Below, piece by piece: positions 10,436 to 22,895 of a stretch of 64,000 nucleotides of DNA (the stretch's first letter is position 1; every line of letters starts with the position of its first letter). Below the pieces are notes generated by a model, which was given only the letters and a program-made list of their open reading frames with translations, was not told the origin of the DNA and made no database searches. Position numbers and translations under genes: made by a program. This DNA is from Madurella fahalii (Eukaryota; Ascomycota; Sordariomycetes; Sordariales): assembly GCA_029876055.1 (NCBI GenBank), contig CM056879.1, positions 434,001 through 498,000 of the forward strand, read 5' to 3'.

Positions 10436-11482
10436 TCACTGCTGCGCCGCGGAACCAGCCGCGCGGAAGTCGGTCGCGGCTTGCTGCAGCCTGGTGAAAC
10501 GCAGGTTCTCGGCGCCGAACCAGAAGGGTCGCAGGTCCGCTGTCGGCTCCTCCAGCTCGGTGTACTGGTCGCCAAGAGTCAAGATCACGCGCCCATTCCA
10601 GCGCTCGGCCGTCCACTTATCAGCTTCTCGGTCCTTGCCGTAAACCTGCACACGCCGTTCCTGCCGCGCCGTGGCCGAGTGCACTAGCGCCAGCCCTACG
10701 AAGTCGGCGCTGCTCACGGGCAGTCCCAAGGCGATGATGGGCGCCGCCAGATGGCCCGGCAGCAGCCTTGTGATGGTCGCCGCCGGGGCCACGCCGTTGA
10801 TGGTGATGCCGTCCTGGATTGTGACGGAACGTAGCGCCCGGATCAGACCAACCAACTTTTCGTCCAACTTGTCAATTGTCGTCCGAGATGAAACACGGAA
10901 ACAGGAACGGAAAAATGAAACAAGACACCTACCGCCGCCTTGCCCGCCGCATACACCGGTAAGGACTGCTCGGGCGCATAGGCCGTTGCGCTGGTGGTAA
11001 TCACAATACTCCCCGCCGTCCTGTTGCGTCGCATCGTGCTCCACGCCAGCTTGACAAAATTCAGCACCCCGCGCAGGTTGACGTCGAGGACGCTGTACGT
11101 CGGCTTTGCCAGTCTGCCATGCTCGTCAAACACGTCGGCAAAGTAGTCAGTTTCCTCAGACACGCCCGCGTTGGCAAAGGCATAGTCGACAGTGCCAACG
11201 GCCTCAAACACGGCCCGCAGCCCGTCCCACGACGCCACATCGACGCGGTGAAAGTGCAGCTCGGGCTGCGCCTCGGTCGGCTCGTCGAGGTCGAGAATGT
11301 GGACCGTCGCCCCCTTGCGCGCTAGGATTCGTGCTGCTGCGAGGCCAATCCCCGATGCGCCGCCTGTTGGTTTGTTAGGCTTGTACGTTTTATTTTTCCT
11401 AGACAACAGACCTACCCGTCACGATAGCCGTCTTGCCCTCCAGCGACTCGATCTCGCTTTCGTTGATCTTTAGCGACGTCAT
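10436..11482 (-). CDS. Short-chain dehydrogenase/reductase 2
   Basis: SDR of about 309 residues in three exons: 11482-11416, 11363-10933 and 10867-10436. The introns (52 and 65 bp) join in phase. The spliced cofactor site reads TGGASGIGL, followed by NAG (FANAGVSEETD), a Ser in ITTSATAY and the Tyr/Lys pair YAAGK. The C-terminal part after INGVAPAATITRLLPG is longer than in a minimal SDR. The start (MTSLKINESEIESL) has a good fungal context and the acidic/amphipathic lead typical of 15-hydroxyprostaglandin-dehydrogenase-like SDRs. Same strand as SDR1 and the downstream P450, with short gaps, so co-regulation is likely. Intact; substrate unknown. Confidence 0.88.
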
Positions 11483-11639
11483 TGTGGAGTGTCAAGATAT
11501 AGTACTGTGGCACAGTTGAGTCCGATTTTGTTTCTGCAACGCTAGAGAGCACGAGGAATACAAACACTGTGGACATTTCAGGTTTTATCATCATGTGCGA
11601 GCGCCAGTCTCGGCCATTACTCCAAAAAGCAATCTACTA

Positions 11640-13370
11640 CTACTCAGCTCGTTCCCTCAGCCGAACCCAGAGTGCTGGCTTGCGCCACAGGGTGTGCATT
11701 TCCGAGTCCTGATGCCAGTCCAGCTCCGTGTTTACCAATTCCATGTCGTACCTCCAAAACAGCTTGGCCAGCGTAGTGCGCATCTCCATGTACCCAAGGC
11801 TGCGGAAACTCGGTCAGGCATGTCCAACTACAAAATTCGGATTTTTAGAAAGACTTACTTTCTACCCAGGCATCCGCGAGGACCCAACGAAAACGGCTGG
11901 GACGCATCACGAATGTCTCGCTGGTTCTCGCCCAACCACCGCTCCGGCTTAAACGCCTCGGGATCTTCAAAGTTGGCCGGATCCAAGCTCGCCGCAACCG
12001 GGTTGGAAGAGACGATGACGCCCGCAGGCAGAGGATGGCCGTCTACCGTGTCGCCGCCCTCGGGCACTACGCGTGGGAGTGCGATCGGCAGCGGCGGGTA
12101 GATCCTCAACCCTTCCTGGATCACGGCGCCGAGGTACGGCAGATCCAGCGTGGACTTGGAGTTGATGTCGCCGTACGTCTTGAAGCTCGCGCGAATTTCC
12201 TTTTGCAGCTTGCGCATTGCCTCGGGCGTCCGCAGCAGGTAGTACGTAATGGCCGACAGCGCCGTGGCCGTCGTCTCGCTGCCGGCGAGCACGAAGTCGG
12301 ACGCGTGCGCCGCAATCTGCAGATCCGACACTTTGTCGGGGTCGCGCTGCTCCAGCACGCGCGTCATGAAGTCCTTGCGGGACGACCCGCGCTTGATCCG
12401 TCTGTCGATCAGATCAATGGCAAAGTCCTCATTCTTCCTCGTGTCCTCGGTCAGCTCCTTGATCTTGCTCCGCAGCAGCGGAGTCGCGATCATGGCCAGC
12501 GTGGGGAAGCGCTTCAGCGCGTCGGCCAGGGCGCCCTGCGTCAGCGCCCCGAGGGCAATGGCGATCCAGGGGTGCTCGACATCGGTCTCAACACCCCCAA
12601 ACGTCTCGCCAAAGGCCAAATCGCCGATGATGTCGAACGTCATCATCTCGTAGCCCTTGCCAATGTTGAATCCATTCTCTTGGGAACCCTTTTTCAGCGC
12701 GCCGTCAGCCCAGGCATCGATGATGGTGGAGACAATGTCCTCCTGCTCGGCCAGGGAGCGGTCGGAAAAGGCATGCGACAGGTAGCGGCGCATCTGGCCG
12801 TGGGCGTCGACATCGCGCTCGCTGACGATGGAGTGCACGCCGCGGCCGGCGAAGCTGCCGCCGTCGTAAAAGTCGCTCTTGATGAAGGTCTTGTGGCCCT
12901 GGCGGAACCCGTAGATGTCTTTCCACGACTGCGCCGAGTTGAACGACAGCTCGTTCGGTGCCGTTCTCACCACCGGGCCGTACTTTTTGTGCAGCTCGAG
13001 GAGCTTGTACGGCTGTCGCCCTCCGAGGAACCATACGCAGTGGGGAATCTAACACAACACCAAACCATCATTCAACATCAATTTCAGCTTCTTGGGTGCA
13101 GAATTAACTCACGTTGCTAAAAGCGCATAACTTCGGCCCGGGGAACTTGGAAAGGGGGTGAAAGTAGATATCGTAGATGACCTCAGCGGTGGTGCGCACC
13201 AGGTACTGTGTTATTCACTCCTGGGTTAGACTTGTAACTCTGCCCGTAAACTCGGATGGAAACAGACACCGTACTAAGCTTACACCAAGGCCAAAGAGGG
13301 CGACCAGAGCTGCCCAGAGCGCGTTCGGCGGGCTCGTGGCAAAGGACGCGGCATCGGCAAACAAGGCCAT
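11640..13370 (-). CDS. Cytochrome P450 (isotrichodermin-hydroxylase-like)
   Basis: ER-anchored P450, 509 residues, four exons: 13370-13284, 13205-13113, 13048-11859 and 11799-11640. All splice joins hold frame. Exon 1 encodes the membrane anchor (ALWAALVALFGLG). IYFHPLSKFPGP is the proline-rich hinge, AGSETTAT the I-helix oxygen-binding motif, EGLR the ExxR motif, FKPERW the meander and FSLGPRGCLG the heme loop; the last splice completes GRNLGYMEM. It resembles the broken P450 at 4909-6796 in gene layout and motif wording, including the splice site inside the GRN codon, so the two are probably paralogues. No lesion found. Likely hydroxylates the sesquiterpene; position unknown. Confidence 0.9.
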
Positions 13371-14633
13371 TTTCCACTGCTGCGAACTCGAATCCCCAAA
13401 GTCTTGACCCCGGCCAATGTCACGTCGGGCTCCGTCGTCTTCAACTTGTAAGCGGTGGGCCCGCAGCACAGGTCCGGCGCCGATGTGGGGTTCTGGCGAT
13501 TTCCCGATGGGTTTCCGGACCGTCGGTAGTTCAAGGTAAAAATGTAACAGAATTGGGCCCGGCCGTCGTTGGTTGTAGCCTAACCAGGTGCATGACCGGT
13601 TAGGCTGACTGCCTTGAGGGTGGGGTAAAGGGAAGAGCAAAGACGGCGGGGAGGATCGCGGGTGGGGTAAGGAGACCCTTGGGTGGTCGATTAACCAGAA
13701 CATACAGTTCAATCCTTGTTTGTTTGTTAGTTCCGGACTTCGATCCATTTACTTACCCTGATGTGGTAAGCCCCTTCCGTAGGGACCGCCTAGCCAATCA
13801 ACTCCCCGAACCTTCCAACTCGATCGTGGAAGCGATAGGTCGAACGTACTAGGCTGGTCCTCAAGTAGGTTGTGCAAGTTACCCGGGACGCAGTTCTAGT
13901 AGATGTTTATTTGATAACTAGGTTGTTGTATACAGTCATTTAGAACTAGAGCAGGTATATACGCTACCAAAGGTGACTTTTCTACCTTGCTATTTTATGT
14001 TAAGTTTGAACTAATTACCCTTGCAGTAATCAATTGTCTTTGCCTGCTGTTCGTAACTGACTTTTGATTGGGTTGGATACCTTGCTTGTATCCACTATAA
14101 GTACAGTACAGTACACGCTAACGAACAAAGAGGGATTGGAGTGTACGTAGTACGGTCGATTTACCAGGGTCGATCATCCGGCGATTTCCCGATCCAGACA
14201 CCCGCATGAAACCTCAACTCATTGAACGCTCTTTTGGAATTCGTGTTACCTGACGATGGTGCAGTGATAACCTAACCTATTGTGAAGCTCCGGATGCTGA
14301 CCGGTCCGGACACAGCCTGAGGCGTTGAAGCCGACCGCTGCAGCACCAGTTTCGAAGGAAGCAGAAACTGAACTGCCAGTAAGGGGCAAATCGAGACTCT
14401 AAAGTCTCTGATCCGAACCGGTAGTTCAAGAGAATTACTCGTAGATCACATCTCGATTTGACGGGCTAGCGGGTGACGAAGATACCCCACAACACGCTGC
14501 GCCCGGAAAAGGGGTTTTTGTTTACCTTTTTCTTAATTCGCTCCCGCGAACCCCCTGATGCAAACATTGCCCCTGAACAACCTTCTCGATACCTATCGCC
14601 TCTGTCATTGACACTGCCAACATAAAGGGCAAC
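13371..14633. promoter_or_regulatory. Divergent promoter region of P450 and HR-PKS
   Basis: About 1.26 kb lies between the divergent starts of the P450 and the PKS and must include both promoters. It has an AT-rich central part (about 13900-14130). No recognised gene or confident regulator binding site. Confidence 0.4.
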
Positions 14634-14969
14634 ATGAATGGCAACATGAATGATCACCCACAACCAGAGGCTGGGGAGCCCAAAACCATGCCGCTGGCCA
14701 TTGTCGGCATGGCCTGCCGCTTCGCCGGCGATGTCACCAGCCCCGACAAGCTGTGGGAGCTCGTGTCCAACGGGAGGGACGCGTGGTCCGACGTGCCTGC
14801 TGAGAGATTCAACCGCCAGTCCTTTTACCACCCCAAGCCCGAGAATCTTTCGACGATGCACATGAAGGGTGGCTTCTTCCTCGGCCAAGACCCGGGCGTG
14901 TTTGACTGCTCGTTCTTCAACCTGTCGGCAGATGTAGCTGCGGTATGTTTGCTTCCTAGTATGCTCCAA

Positions 14970-15012
14970 AAGAAAGAAAGAAAAAAAAAAAAAAGAGAGA
15001 GAGAGAGAGAGG
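14970..15012. repeat. Poly-A / GA microsatellite in PKS intron 1
   Basis: Run of AAAG units, about 15 A residues and then about nine GA dinucleotides. It lies inside the first intron of the HR-PKS, so it does not affect the protein. Confidence 0.8.
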
Positions 15013-16035
15013 AAAAGAATCGGCGACTTACGACTCTGACACCGAACAGGCTATGGATCCGCAAATCCGACTCCTGCTCGAAGTCACATTCGAAGCCCTC
15101 GAAAGCGGTGTGTCTCTCTTTTCTGCCTTGGATGAAACCCAAACTGACCCAAACAGCTGGAATCCCCCTGCCCAAAGTCATGGGCTCCAACACGTCCGTC
15201 TTCGCCGGGTCCTCACCAGGGACTACCACGACCTGCAGCTGCGCGACCCGCTTCACGCGTTGCGCGGGTTCCTGACGGGCAACTACGCCGCCATGCTGGC
15301 GAACCGTGTGTCGCACTTTTTCGACCTCAAGGGCCCCAGCACGGCGGTCGACGTGGGCTGCTCGACGTCGCTGATGGCGCTCCATCTCGCTGCGCAGAGC
15401 CTGCGGTCGGGTGACTCGGACTGCGCCATCGTCGGCGGCACCAGTCTCCACCTGAACCCCGATGTTTTTGCGGGCCTGTCGACACTGCAGACGTGTGGTG
15501 CCGAGGGCAAGTGCTACGCATTCGACCACCGCGCCGAGGGCTACGGGCGCGGCGATGGCATCGCAGCCCTCATTGTCAAGAGGCTTTCCGATGCGCTGCG
15601 CGACGGCGATCCCATCCGCGCCGTGGTGCGCGAGACGGCAGTGAACCAGGACGGCCGCACACCCACCATCACGGCACCGTGCGCCGAGGCCCAGCGCCGG
15701 CTGATCAGCCAGTGCTACCGCACGGCGGGGCTGGATCCGCTCAAGACGTCGGTGGTAGAAGCGCACGGCACCGGCACCCGTGTGGGGGATCCAGCCGAAG
15801 CGAGGGCCATTGGTGAGGCTCTGGGGCGGCATCGGCCGCCCGAGCTGCCGCCGCTGTACGTGGCCTCGGTCAAGACGAATCTCGGCCACACCGAGGCCGC
15901 CTCGGGCCTAGCAGCCATCATCAAGATGGTGTTGGCCCTGGAGCATTGCCAGATCCCGCCCAGCCTCAACTTTGAGAGGCCAAATCCCGACATTGATATG
16001 CAGGCGCTGCGTATAAAAGTGGGTCTTTGTTTGTT

Positions 16036-16075
16036 CCCCTGAGCCCCTGAACGACTGAACCCCTGAGCCCCTGAA
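16036..16075. repeat. 16-bp direct repeat in PKS intron 3
   Basis: CCCCTGAGCCCCTGAA occurs at 16036-16051 and again at 16060-16075, inside the intron 16019-16117. Confidence 0.75.
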
Positions 16076-19000
16076 TTGACACTCCCCCCAAATTGACACC
16101 ATCGCTGACACACACAGGTCCCCACCACCCTGGAACCATGGGAGCCACGAAGTGTGCGGCGCGTGTCGATTAACAACTTTGGCTACGGCGGCACCAACAC
16201 CCATGTCATCATGGAAGAAGCCGGCCATCTCGTCCCGCCGACTCCACACCAAAACCGCACCACCGCCACCAATAACTCAGCCAGCAAGCTGTTCCTCCTA
16301 AGCGCGCGGGACAAAGCGACCGTGGCAAAGATGGCGGTCAACCTGCGGGAGCACCTCGCCCAGCACCCCGAGTTGGGCAACCCCGAGTCGTTTGCTGACT
16401 TGGCCTACACACTGTGCGAGCGCCGAAGCCGATTTTCGTGGACGTGGTCGGCAACGGCCACCAATGCCACAGAACTCGCGGCCGCACTGGCCGACACCAC
16501 CATCCAGCCGGCTCAAAACAACGGCACGGCACCACGCCTCGGCTTTGTGTTCAACGGCCAGGGCGCGCAGTGGTTCGCCATGGGCCGAGAGCTGTCGACG
16601 GCCTACCCGGTCTACGCCCAGACGCTGGCCGAGTGCGATGATGCCATCCGCTCATTCGGGGCTAGCTGGTCTCTCGTGGAGGAGCTGCACCGAGACGAAA
16701 AATCGTCGCGTGTCAACCAAGTCCAGATGAGCATGCCGCTGTCGTGCGCCGTGCAAGTCGCCCTCGTCCAGCTCCTGCGCTTCCTGGACATCTCACCCGC
16801 GGCGGTCACAGGCCACTCGAGCGGCGAAGTCGCAGCTGCCTTTGCCGCTGGCGCTCTCTCGCTGCGCGAGGCCATGGCATGCACGTATTTCCGCGGCCTG
16901 ATTAACGCGCAGCATCTGGCGGGCAAGGACGCGCGCCCTGGCAGCATGATGGCCGTGGGCGTGGGTGCGGCCGACGCGCAGCCGTACCTGGACGGCGTCA
17001 CGGCTGGGAAAGCCGTCGTGGTGTGTGTAAACAGCCCGTCTAGTGTAACCTTGTCGGGTGACCTTTCGGCCATGGACGAGCTAGAAGCTAGGTTCACGTC
17101 CCAGAATGTGTTTGCGCGCAAGCTTCGTGTGCAAGCGGCCTTCCACTCGCACCACATGCTCCTGCTCGAGGACCACTACCGCGCCGCACTGCGCCAACAC
17201 ATGGACACGAACAAGCCTCGGACTTTTACGCCCGGCTTGCTGTTTTTGTCGCCAGTAACGGGGAAGCGAGTCGATGACGCCAACACCCTCGGACCCGAGC
17301 ACTGGGTGCAAAACATGACGCAGCCGGTGTTGTTTGCCCAGTCCTTCCACAACATGGTCGCGCCAGACGCCCAGACGCAGCAGGTCGATGTTGTGGTCGA
17401 AGTTGGACCCCACAGCGCCCTTGCTGGCCCCATCCGGCAGAGTCTGACAGGTGTGTCGGCTCTCAAGAAGCTTGCCGTGAGGTATGCGTCGTGTCTCGAG
17501 CGTGGTGCCGATGCCGTACGCACCGTGCAGACGCTCGCCGGCTTTCTCGTGGCCAGGGCCTACCCGGTATCCACGGCTCGCGCCAACAGCCCCGGCGGAG
17601 CCAAGCAGACCAAACCCAAAGCCCTCGGTAGTCTGCCATCGTACCCCTGGAATCACACCCAACGCTACTGGCACGAGCCGCGCATGAGCGCCAACCATCG
17701 CTTCCGCCCCTTCCCCGCACACGATCTCTTGGGCTCGCGGCTGCCAGGCACTAGCGATTACGCACCCATCTGGCGTCACATTCTCCGCGCCGGCGAGCTG
17801 CCGTGGGTGCACGACCACGTCGTGCAAGGCGCCACCGTATACCCAGCCGCGGGTTTCGTTGCCATGGCCGTCGAGGCCATGCGCCAGCTGCACACCGACG
17901 ATGCCGACCGCGTCTCAGGCTACCTGCTCCGCGAAGTCGAGTTCCTCAAGGCCCTTGTCATCTCCGAGAGCGAGCGCGGCGTCGAGGTGCAGCTGTTCCT
18001 CGAGCCGGCCAACGAAAAGACGCTGGCATTTGGGAAGCGCGTGTTTCGCATCTACTCGGCCCCAGTGGGGACCGAGGGGACGTGGTCGGAAATCGCACGG
18101 GGGACCATTGCCGTCGAGAAGGCCACGGCGCCACGCCAACGTGTGTGCTGCTGTCGACAAACAGCATCCGCGTCAGCGCGAGCCATCCCCGCAGTATGAA
18201 CCCCAGTACGCTGTACGACGCACTGCAGGCCGTCGGCGTCCATCATGGGTCGTCGTTCCAAAAACTGGTGGATATCCGTAGGAGCGAGGGCGAGTCGGCA
18301 GCGACGTTCGAGGTGTGCGACTCGGCGGCACTGATGCCGTACCATACCCAGCAACCGCACGTCATCCACCCCATCACCCTCGACGCCGTGTTCCAGGCCG
18401 CTTATACCACACTATCGCCCGAGGCGCGCAAGACGGTGGGGGGCGCCGTGCCTACCTCCATCAAGGCACTGTACATCTCCTCGGCATTCAACTCAAGGCC
18501 TGGCCACCACTTCCACGCCCACTCGCGCCTCCTCCACCACCACCGCCAAGGCTTCGACATAAGCCTGGCCGTTACGGGTGACGGTGACCGCCCCAGGCCT
18601 CTCATCGAGGCGGACACGATGCGGTTCACCACGGTCGGCGGCCCCGAAGGTGTTGAAGACGCCGCAGACACGGCGCTGTCCAAGATCTGCGCGTTCATCG
18701 ACTGGACGCCCAGCGTTGCTCTCAACGACCCGGTGTCGCAGTTCGCCGCACGGCTCAAGCGCCCCGCGGATCCTTCCGAGAAAGCCATCGGACGCGATCT
18801 TGTCCGCGCGGCCTACCACCTCGTCGCCGATGCTACCGCCCAGCTCACCCCTGCCGACATCGCCGGCTTCGAGTGGTACCACCAACGTCTGTGGACGTGG
18901 ATGCAGCTGCAGCTGGAGCTCGCAGCGGCGGACAAGGTCGCCCCCAAGTCGTCGCGCTGGGCCAAGGCCACGCCCGGCGCGAAGGCCATGTTCTTGGACC

Positions 19001-22000
19001 GCGTGGCGGCCGCCAACACCAACGGCGCCTTGGTAGTTCGCGTGGGCCGCAATCTGATCGGCATTATGCGGCAGCAGTTGGCTCCCCTGGAAATCATGCT
19101 CGAGGGCGGCCTCTTGTATCGTTTCTACAGCGAGATGCTGCACTTCACCGCGTCGACGGCGCAACTGGCCGAGGTCGCGACTGCGCTCGCCGCCGAGATC
19201 CCGCAGCTGCGCATCCTCGAGATCGGCGCTGGCACAGGTGGCTGCACCGGGCCGGTGCTGGCGGCTTTGGCAGCGCAAAACAAGGGCGGCGTCAACGCGG
19301 CGCCTTTTGCGCGCTACGACTTCACCGACATCTCATCGGGCTTCTTCCAGGCTGCGCGCGAGAGATTTGCCGACTGGGGCGATCTTATACACTACACGGC
19401 GCTCAACATCGAGCAAGACGTGGTCGACCAGGGTTTTGTCGAGCACAGTTATGATGTGATTATTGCCGCGCAGGTGCTGCATGCTACCAAGAGCATGGCC
19501 GTGACCATGCGGAATGTTCGCAGGTTGCTCAAGGACGGGGGGAAGTTGATGTTGGTGGAAACTACGCGCGACACGCCGGATTTCCATTTAATCTTTGGCA
19601 CGCTGCCGGGCTGGTGGCTGAGCGAGGAGCCGGAACGGAAACTGAGCCCAAACATGTCGCTAGAGACGTGGGAGCCGATCCTTAAAGGGGCGGGATTTTC
19701 CGGGCTGGATTTGAATGTGTGGGACTGCGAAGACGAGGAGCACAAGATGATGAGCGTCATCATGTCCACCGCCATCCCGGAGAGTCCTCCGGTGTACGAG
19801 AGCCAGGTGGCGTTGGTATGCGACCCGTCCACACCGCCGCCGTCGGAGTGGCTCCGTGGTCTCGCGGTGAGCATTGCCGAGGCCACCGGCGCACACCCAA
19901 CCTTGACAGACCTAGCCAACCTCGACATCATGGACAAAGTGTGCGTGTTTCTATCCGGCCTCGACGCAGCTCAGAAAATCGACGCGTCTAACTTCCCCGC
20001 CGTCAAAACCCTGGTGACGGCTAGCAAGGGCCTGCTGTGGGTAACCACCGGGTCGACTATCGACTGTCCTACCCCTGAAAACGCGATGCACACGGGTTTC
20101 CTGCGGACATGCCGTGTTGAATACGGCAGCCGGCCTCTGGTATCGCTGGACCTCGACCCTGCGCGCGCGCCATGGGATGTTGGCACACAAACCATCATCG
20201 CCAAGGTCCTGGCTGCCTCGTTCGATTATGCCGAGACCAACGAGCTGGGCGCCCATGAGTTTGAGTTCGCCGAGCGCGATGGGGTGATCATGCTCCCGCG
20301 GGTGCGCCGCGACGCTGCCGAGAGCGCGGCGTATGCCAACACTCCAGGCGAGGCTGAGATGAAACCGTTTATCCAGCAAGGACCCGATGACCGGCAGCTC
20401 AAGTTGGAGGTTCTCAAACCGGGTCTATTAGACAGCATCGTGTTCCGTGACGACGAGGATGCCAACCAGCCGCTGGCCGATGGCTGGGTCGAGGTCGAGC
20501 CGCGCGCGTACGGCATTAACTTCCGCGACGTCATGGGCGCCATGGGCCAGCTGGACGAGAAGCAGGAGCTGGGCATCGAGTCCGCCGGCGTGGTGACGCG
20601 GGTTGGGGCGGGTGCCGAAGCCCGCGGGTTGCATGTTGGCGCCCGTGTGGTCGCCCTGACCGTCCACGGCCACATTACCTCACGTGTGCGGGCGCCGTGG
20701 ACGTCGGTCGTGGCAATGCCCAACGATATGAGCTTCACCGAGGGCGCGTCCGTCGGTATGGTCTTTGTCACGGCCTACTACGCGCTGTTCGAGGCGGCGC
20801 GCCTTGAACCCGGTGAAAGTGTGCTCATCCACGCGGCGTCGGGTGGCGTCGGTCAGGCCTGCATCATCCTCGCGCAGTGGCAGGGGCTCGACATCTACGT
20901 CACCGTCGGCACGCCCGAGAAGCGCGCATTCCTGAGCGAGACCTATGGCATTCCCGATGAGCGCATCTTCAACAGCCGCGATGCTTCATTTGCACCGGCG
21001 GTGATGGCTGCGACTCAGCAGCGCGGCGTCGACGCCGTCATCAACTCGCTCTCTGGCGCGCTGCTGCACGAGAGCTGGGGCGTGCTGGCGGTGCATGGAC
21101 GCTTCGTCGAAATCGGGAAAAAGGACATCCACCGCAACATGGCGCTGGACATGGGCACCTTCCGCAGGGCCGCGAGTTTCATTGCGGTTGACGTGGCGCA
21201 GCTGTGCGATTTCCGCGGCCCTGTGGTCTATCGCGTACTGAAGGCCGTCATGGAGCTGTTGCGCACCAAGGCCATCCGAAATATCTCGCCAATCGTGACC
21301 TATCCCATGGCCGAGATTGGGCGTGCCCTGCGCACCATGCAGGCGGGCAAACACATTGGCAAGATTGTCGTGGTACCTGAGAAGGAAGACTTGGTAAAGG
21401 TGAGCAGGTATTCTTTTTGTACGGTGCTGTTCTGGAAACGAAGAGAGCAGCACAATCGCCGTATACGTTGGTGCTCGAACCGTGCTCGAACTGTGGTGGA
21501 GTGTGGATGCAACCGCATCTTATCTCAGTCCTGATTCCGATGCACTTTCGCACCTCCCACCCGGCACTGGCAGGCCTGAGATAAGTCCTATCGGGCGACA
21601 ACGATTCCACGGAGCAACCGCAAGAGTTCAACCAAAGTGCAAGGTGGCAAGGCACTAATAATTCTCCAGACCCTACCGCGACGGGACTCCGCGATCCTGT
21701 CCCCCAATGCCTCGTACCTCATTGTCGGCGGTCTCAGCGGCATCGGCCGGTCCATCGCCCGCTGGGCGGTCGACCGCGGGACCAAGCATCTGATCTTGCT
21801 GTCGCGAAGCACCGCCACCAGCCCTCACTCACAGGCGCTCCGCGACGAGCTGACCGCGCTTGGCGCAAACGTCGCCACAAGAAACTGCGACGCGTCCGAC
21901 ATGGCCAGTCTCAAGGCGGTCCTGGCAGATTGTGCCCGAACCATGCCTCCGGTCCGTGGCGTGATCCACGGAGGCATGGTTCTTGACGTGAGTTTGCTCT

Positions 22001-22895
22001 CTGATGTTTTTCTTTTTGGCTTTTTGCCTTCCCTTCCCTTGAAAAGCTTTTCTAACTTCCTGACCAGGACTCCATCCTTGAGCGCATGACACCCGCGCAA
22101 TGGCAAGCCGCACTCAGCCCCAAGGTGGCGGCCACCCTCAACCTCGAAGCCCTCTTCCCTTCGCTAGATTTTTACATCCTCTTATCGTCAGCCACTGGCG
22201 TCATCGGCTCGGCCTCGCAGTCCAACTACGCTGCTGGCGGCGCCTTCCAGGATGCAGTTGCACGCCGCCGCGCCGCCGCTCGTCTGCCGTGCGTGGCCAT
22301 CGACCTTGGCATGGTGGCCGGCATCGGCTTCGTTGCCGAGTCCGACGCCGCCCTGGCCAACCGCCTGCTGGAAAGCGGCCACCGCCCGCTGTCGGAATCC
22401 GAGGTGCTGCAGCTGGTTGACTATGCCGTACGCCACCCGCTCCGCATCCCACGGACCTCCCAGGTTGTCGCCGGCCTGGCGGGCAGCGCCATCCGCCGCC
22501 ACGGCGCAGGATGGACTCGCGAGCGCCGGTTTGCAGCGCTGTGCGATGACGACAGCGTCCGGGGCGCCGTGGCGGCCACCAAGAGCGTAGGCTCCGCAGG
22601 GCTCAAGGAGCATCTGGCCGCGGCCCGCAGCGCCGATGAAGCCGGCGGCGTGGTCGAGCGCGCAGTCGTCGGCAAGTTGGCCAACATGTTTGTCATTCCC
22701 GAGGAGGACATTGATGCGACCCAGCCTCTGAGCAAGTACGGCGTGGATTCTTTGGTGGCCGTCGAGCTGCGCAACTGGCTGGTGCCCATGACGCAGTGCG
22801 AAATGTCCATTTTTGATCTGCTGGGCGCTGCGAGTCTGAAGGAGTTGGCCAACGAGATTGTGGGTAGGAGTAAGCTGGTTTATTTGACCGAGTAA

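Larger units (their letters stand above)
14634..22895 (+). pseudogene. Highly reducing PKS, two apparent frameshifts
   Basis: Type I HR-PKS making a reduced, C-methylated chain. Exons 14634-14942, 15050-15107, 15157-16018, 16118-21399, 21670-21987 and 22068-22895 total 7657 bases, exactly two short of a 2552-residue frame. Domains by rough residue: KS 20-440 (Cys in VDVGCSTSL, His in EAHGTGT and NLGH), AT ~545-850 (GHSSGE), DH ~930-1230 (HDHVVQG, HPITLD), C-methyltransferase ~1440 (LEIGAGTGG), ER ~1980 (HAASGGVGQ), KR ~2190 (GGLSGIG, SNYAAGG) and ACP ~2500 (YGVDSL). There is no thioesterase, as usual in this class. One base is missing near 15212, between GSNTSVFAG and RDYHDL, and another between 18118 and 18190 inside DH. 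The domain order and all catalytic residues are otherwise sound. Damage could be real or sequence error, hence the pseudogene label with doubt. Confidence 0.85.

Noticed and set aside
12035..13120. 361-codon plus-strand ORF
   Set aside because: Antisense shadow of the intact P450; Arg/Val/Gly-rich composition without motifs.
14825..15889. 354-codon minus-strand ORF
   Set aside because: Antisense shadow of the PKS ketosynthase region.
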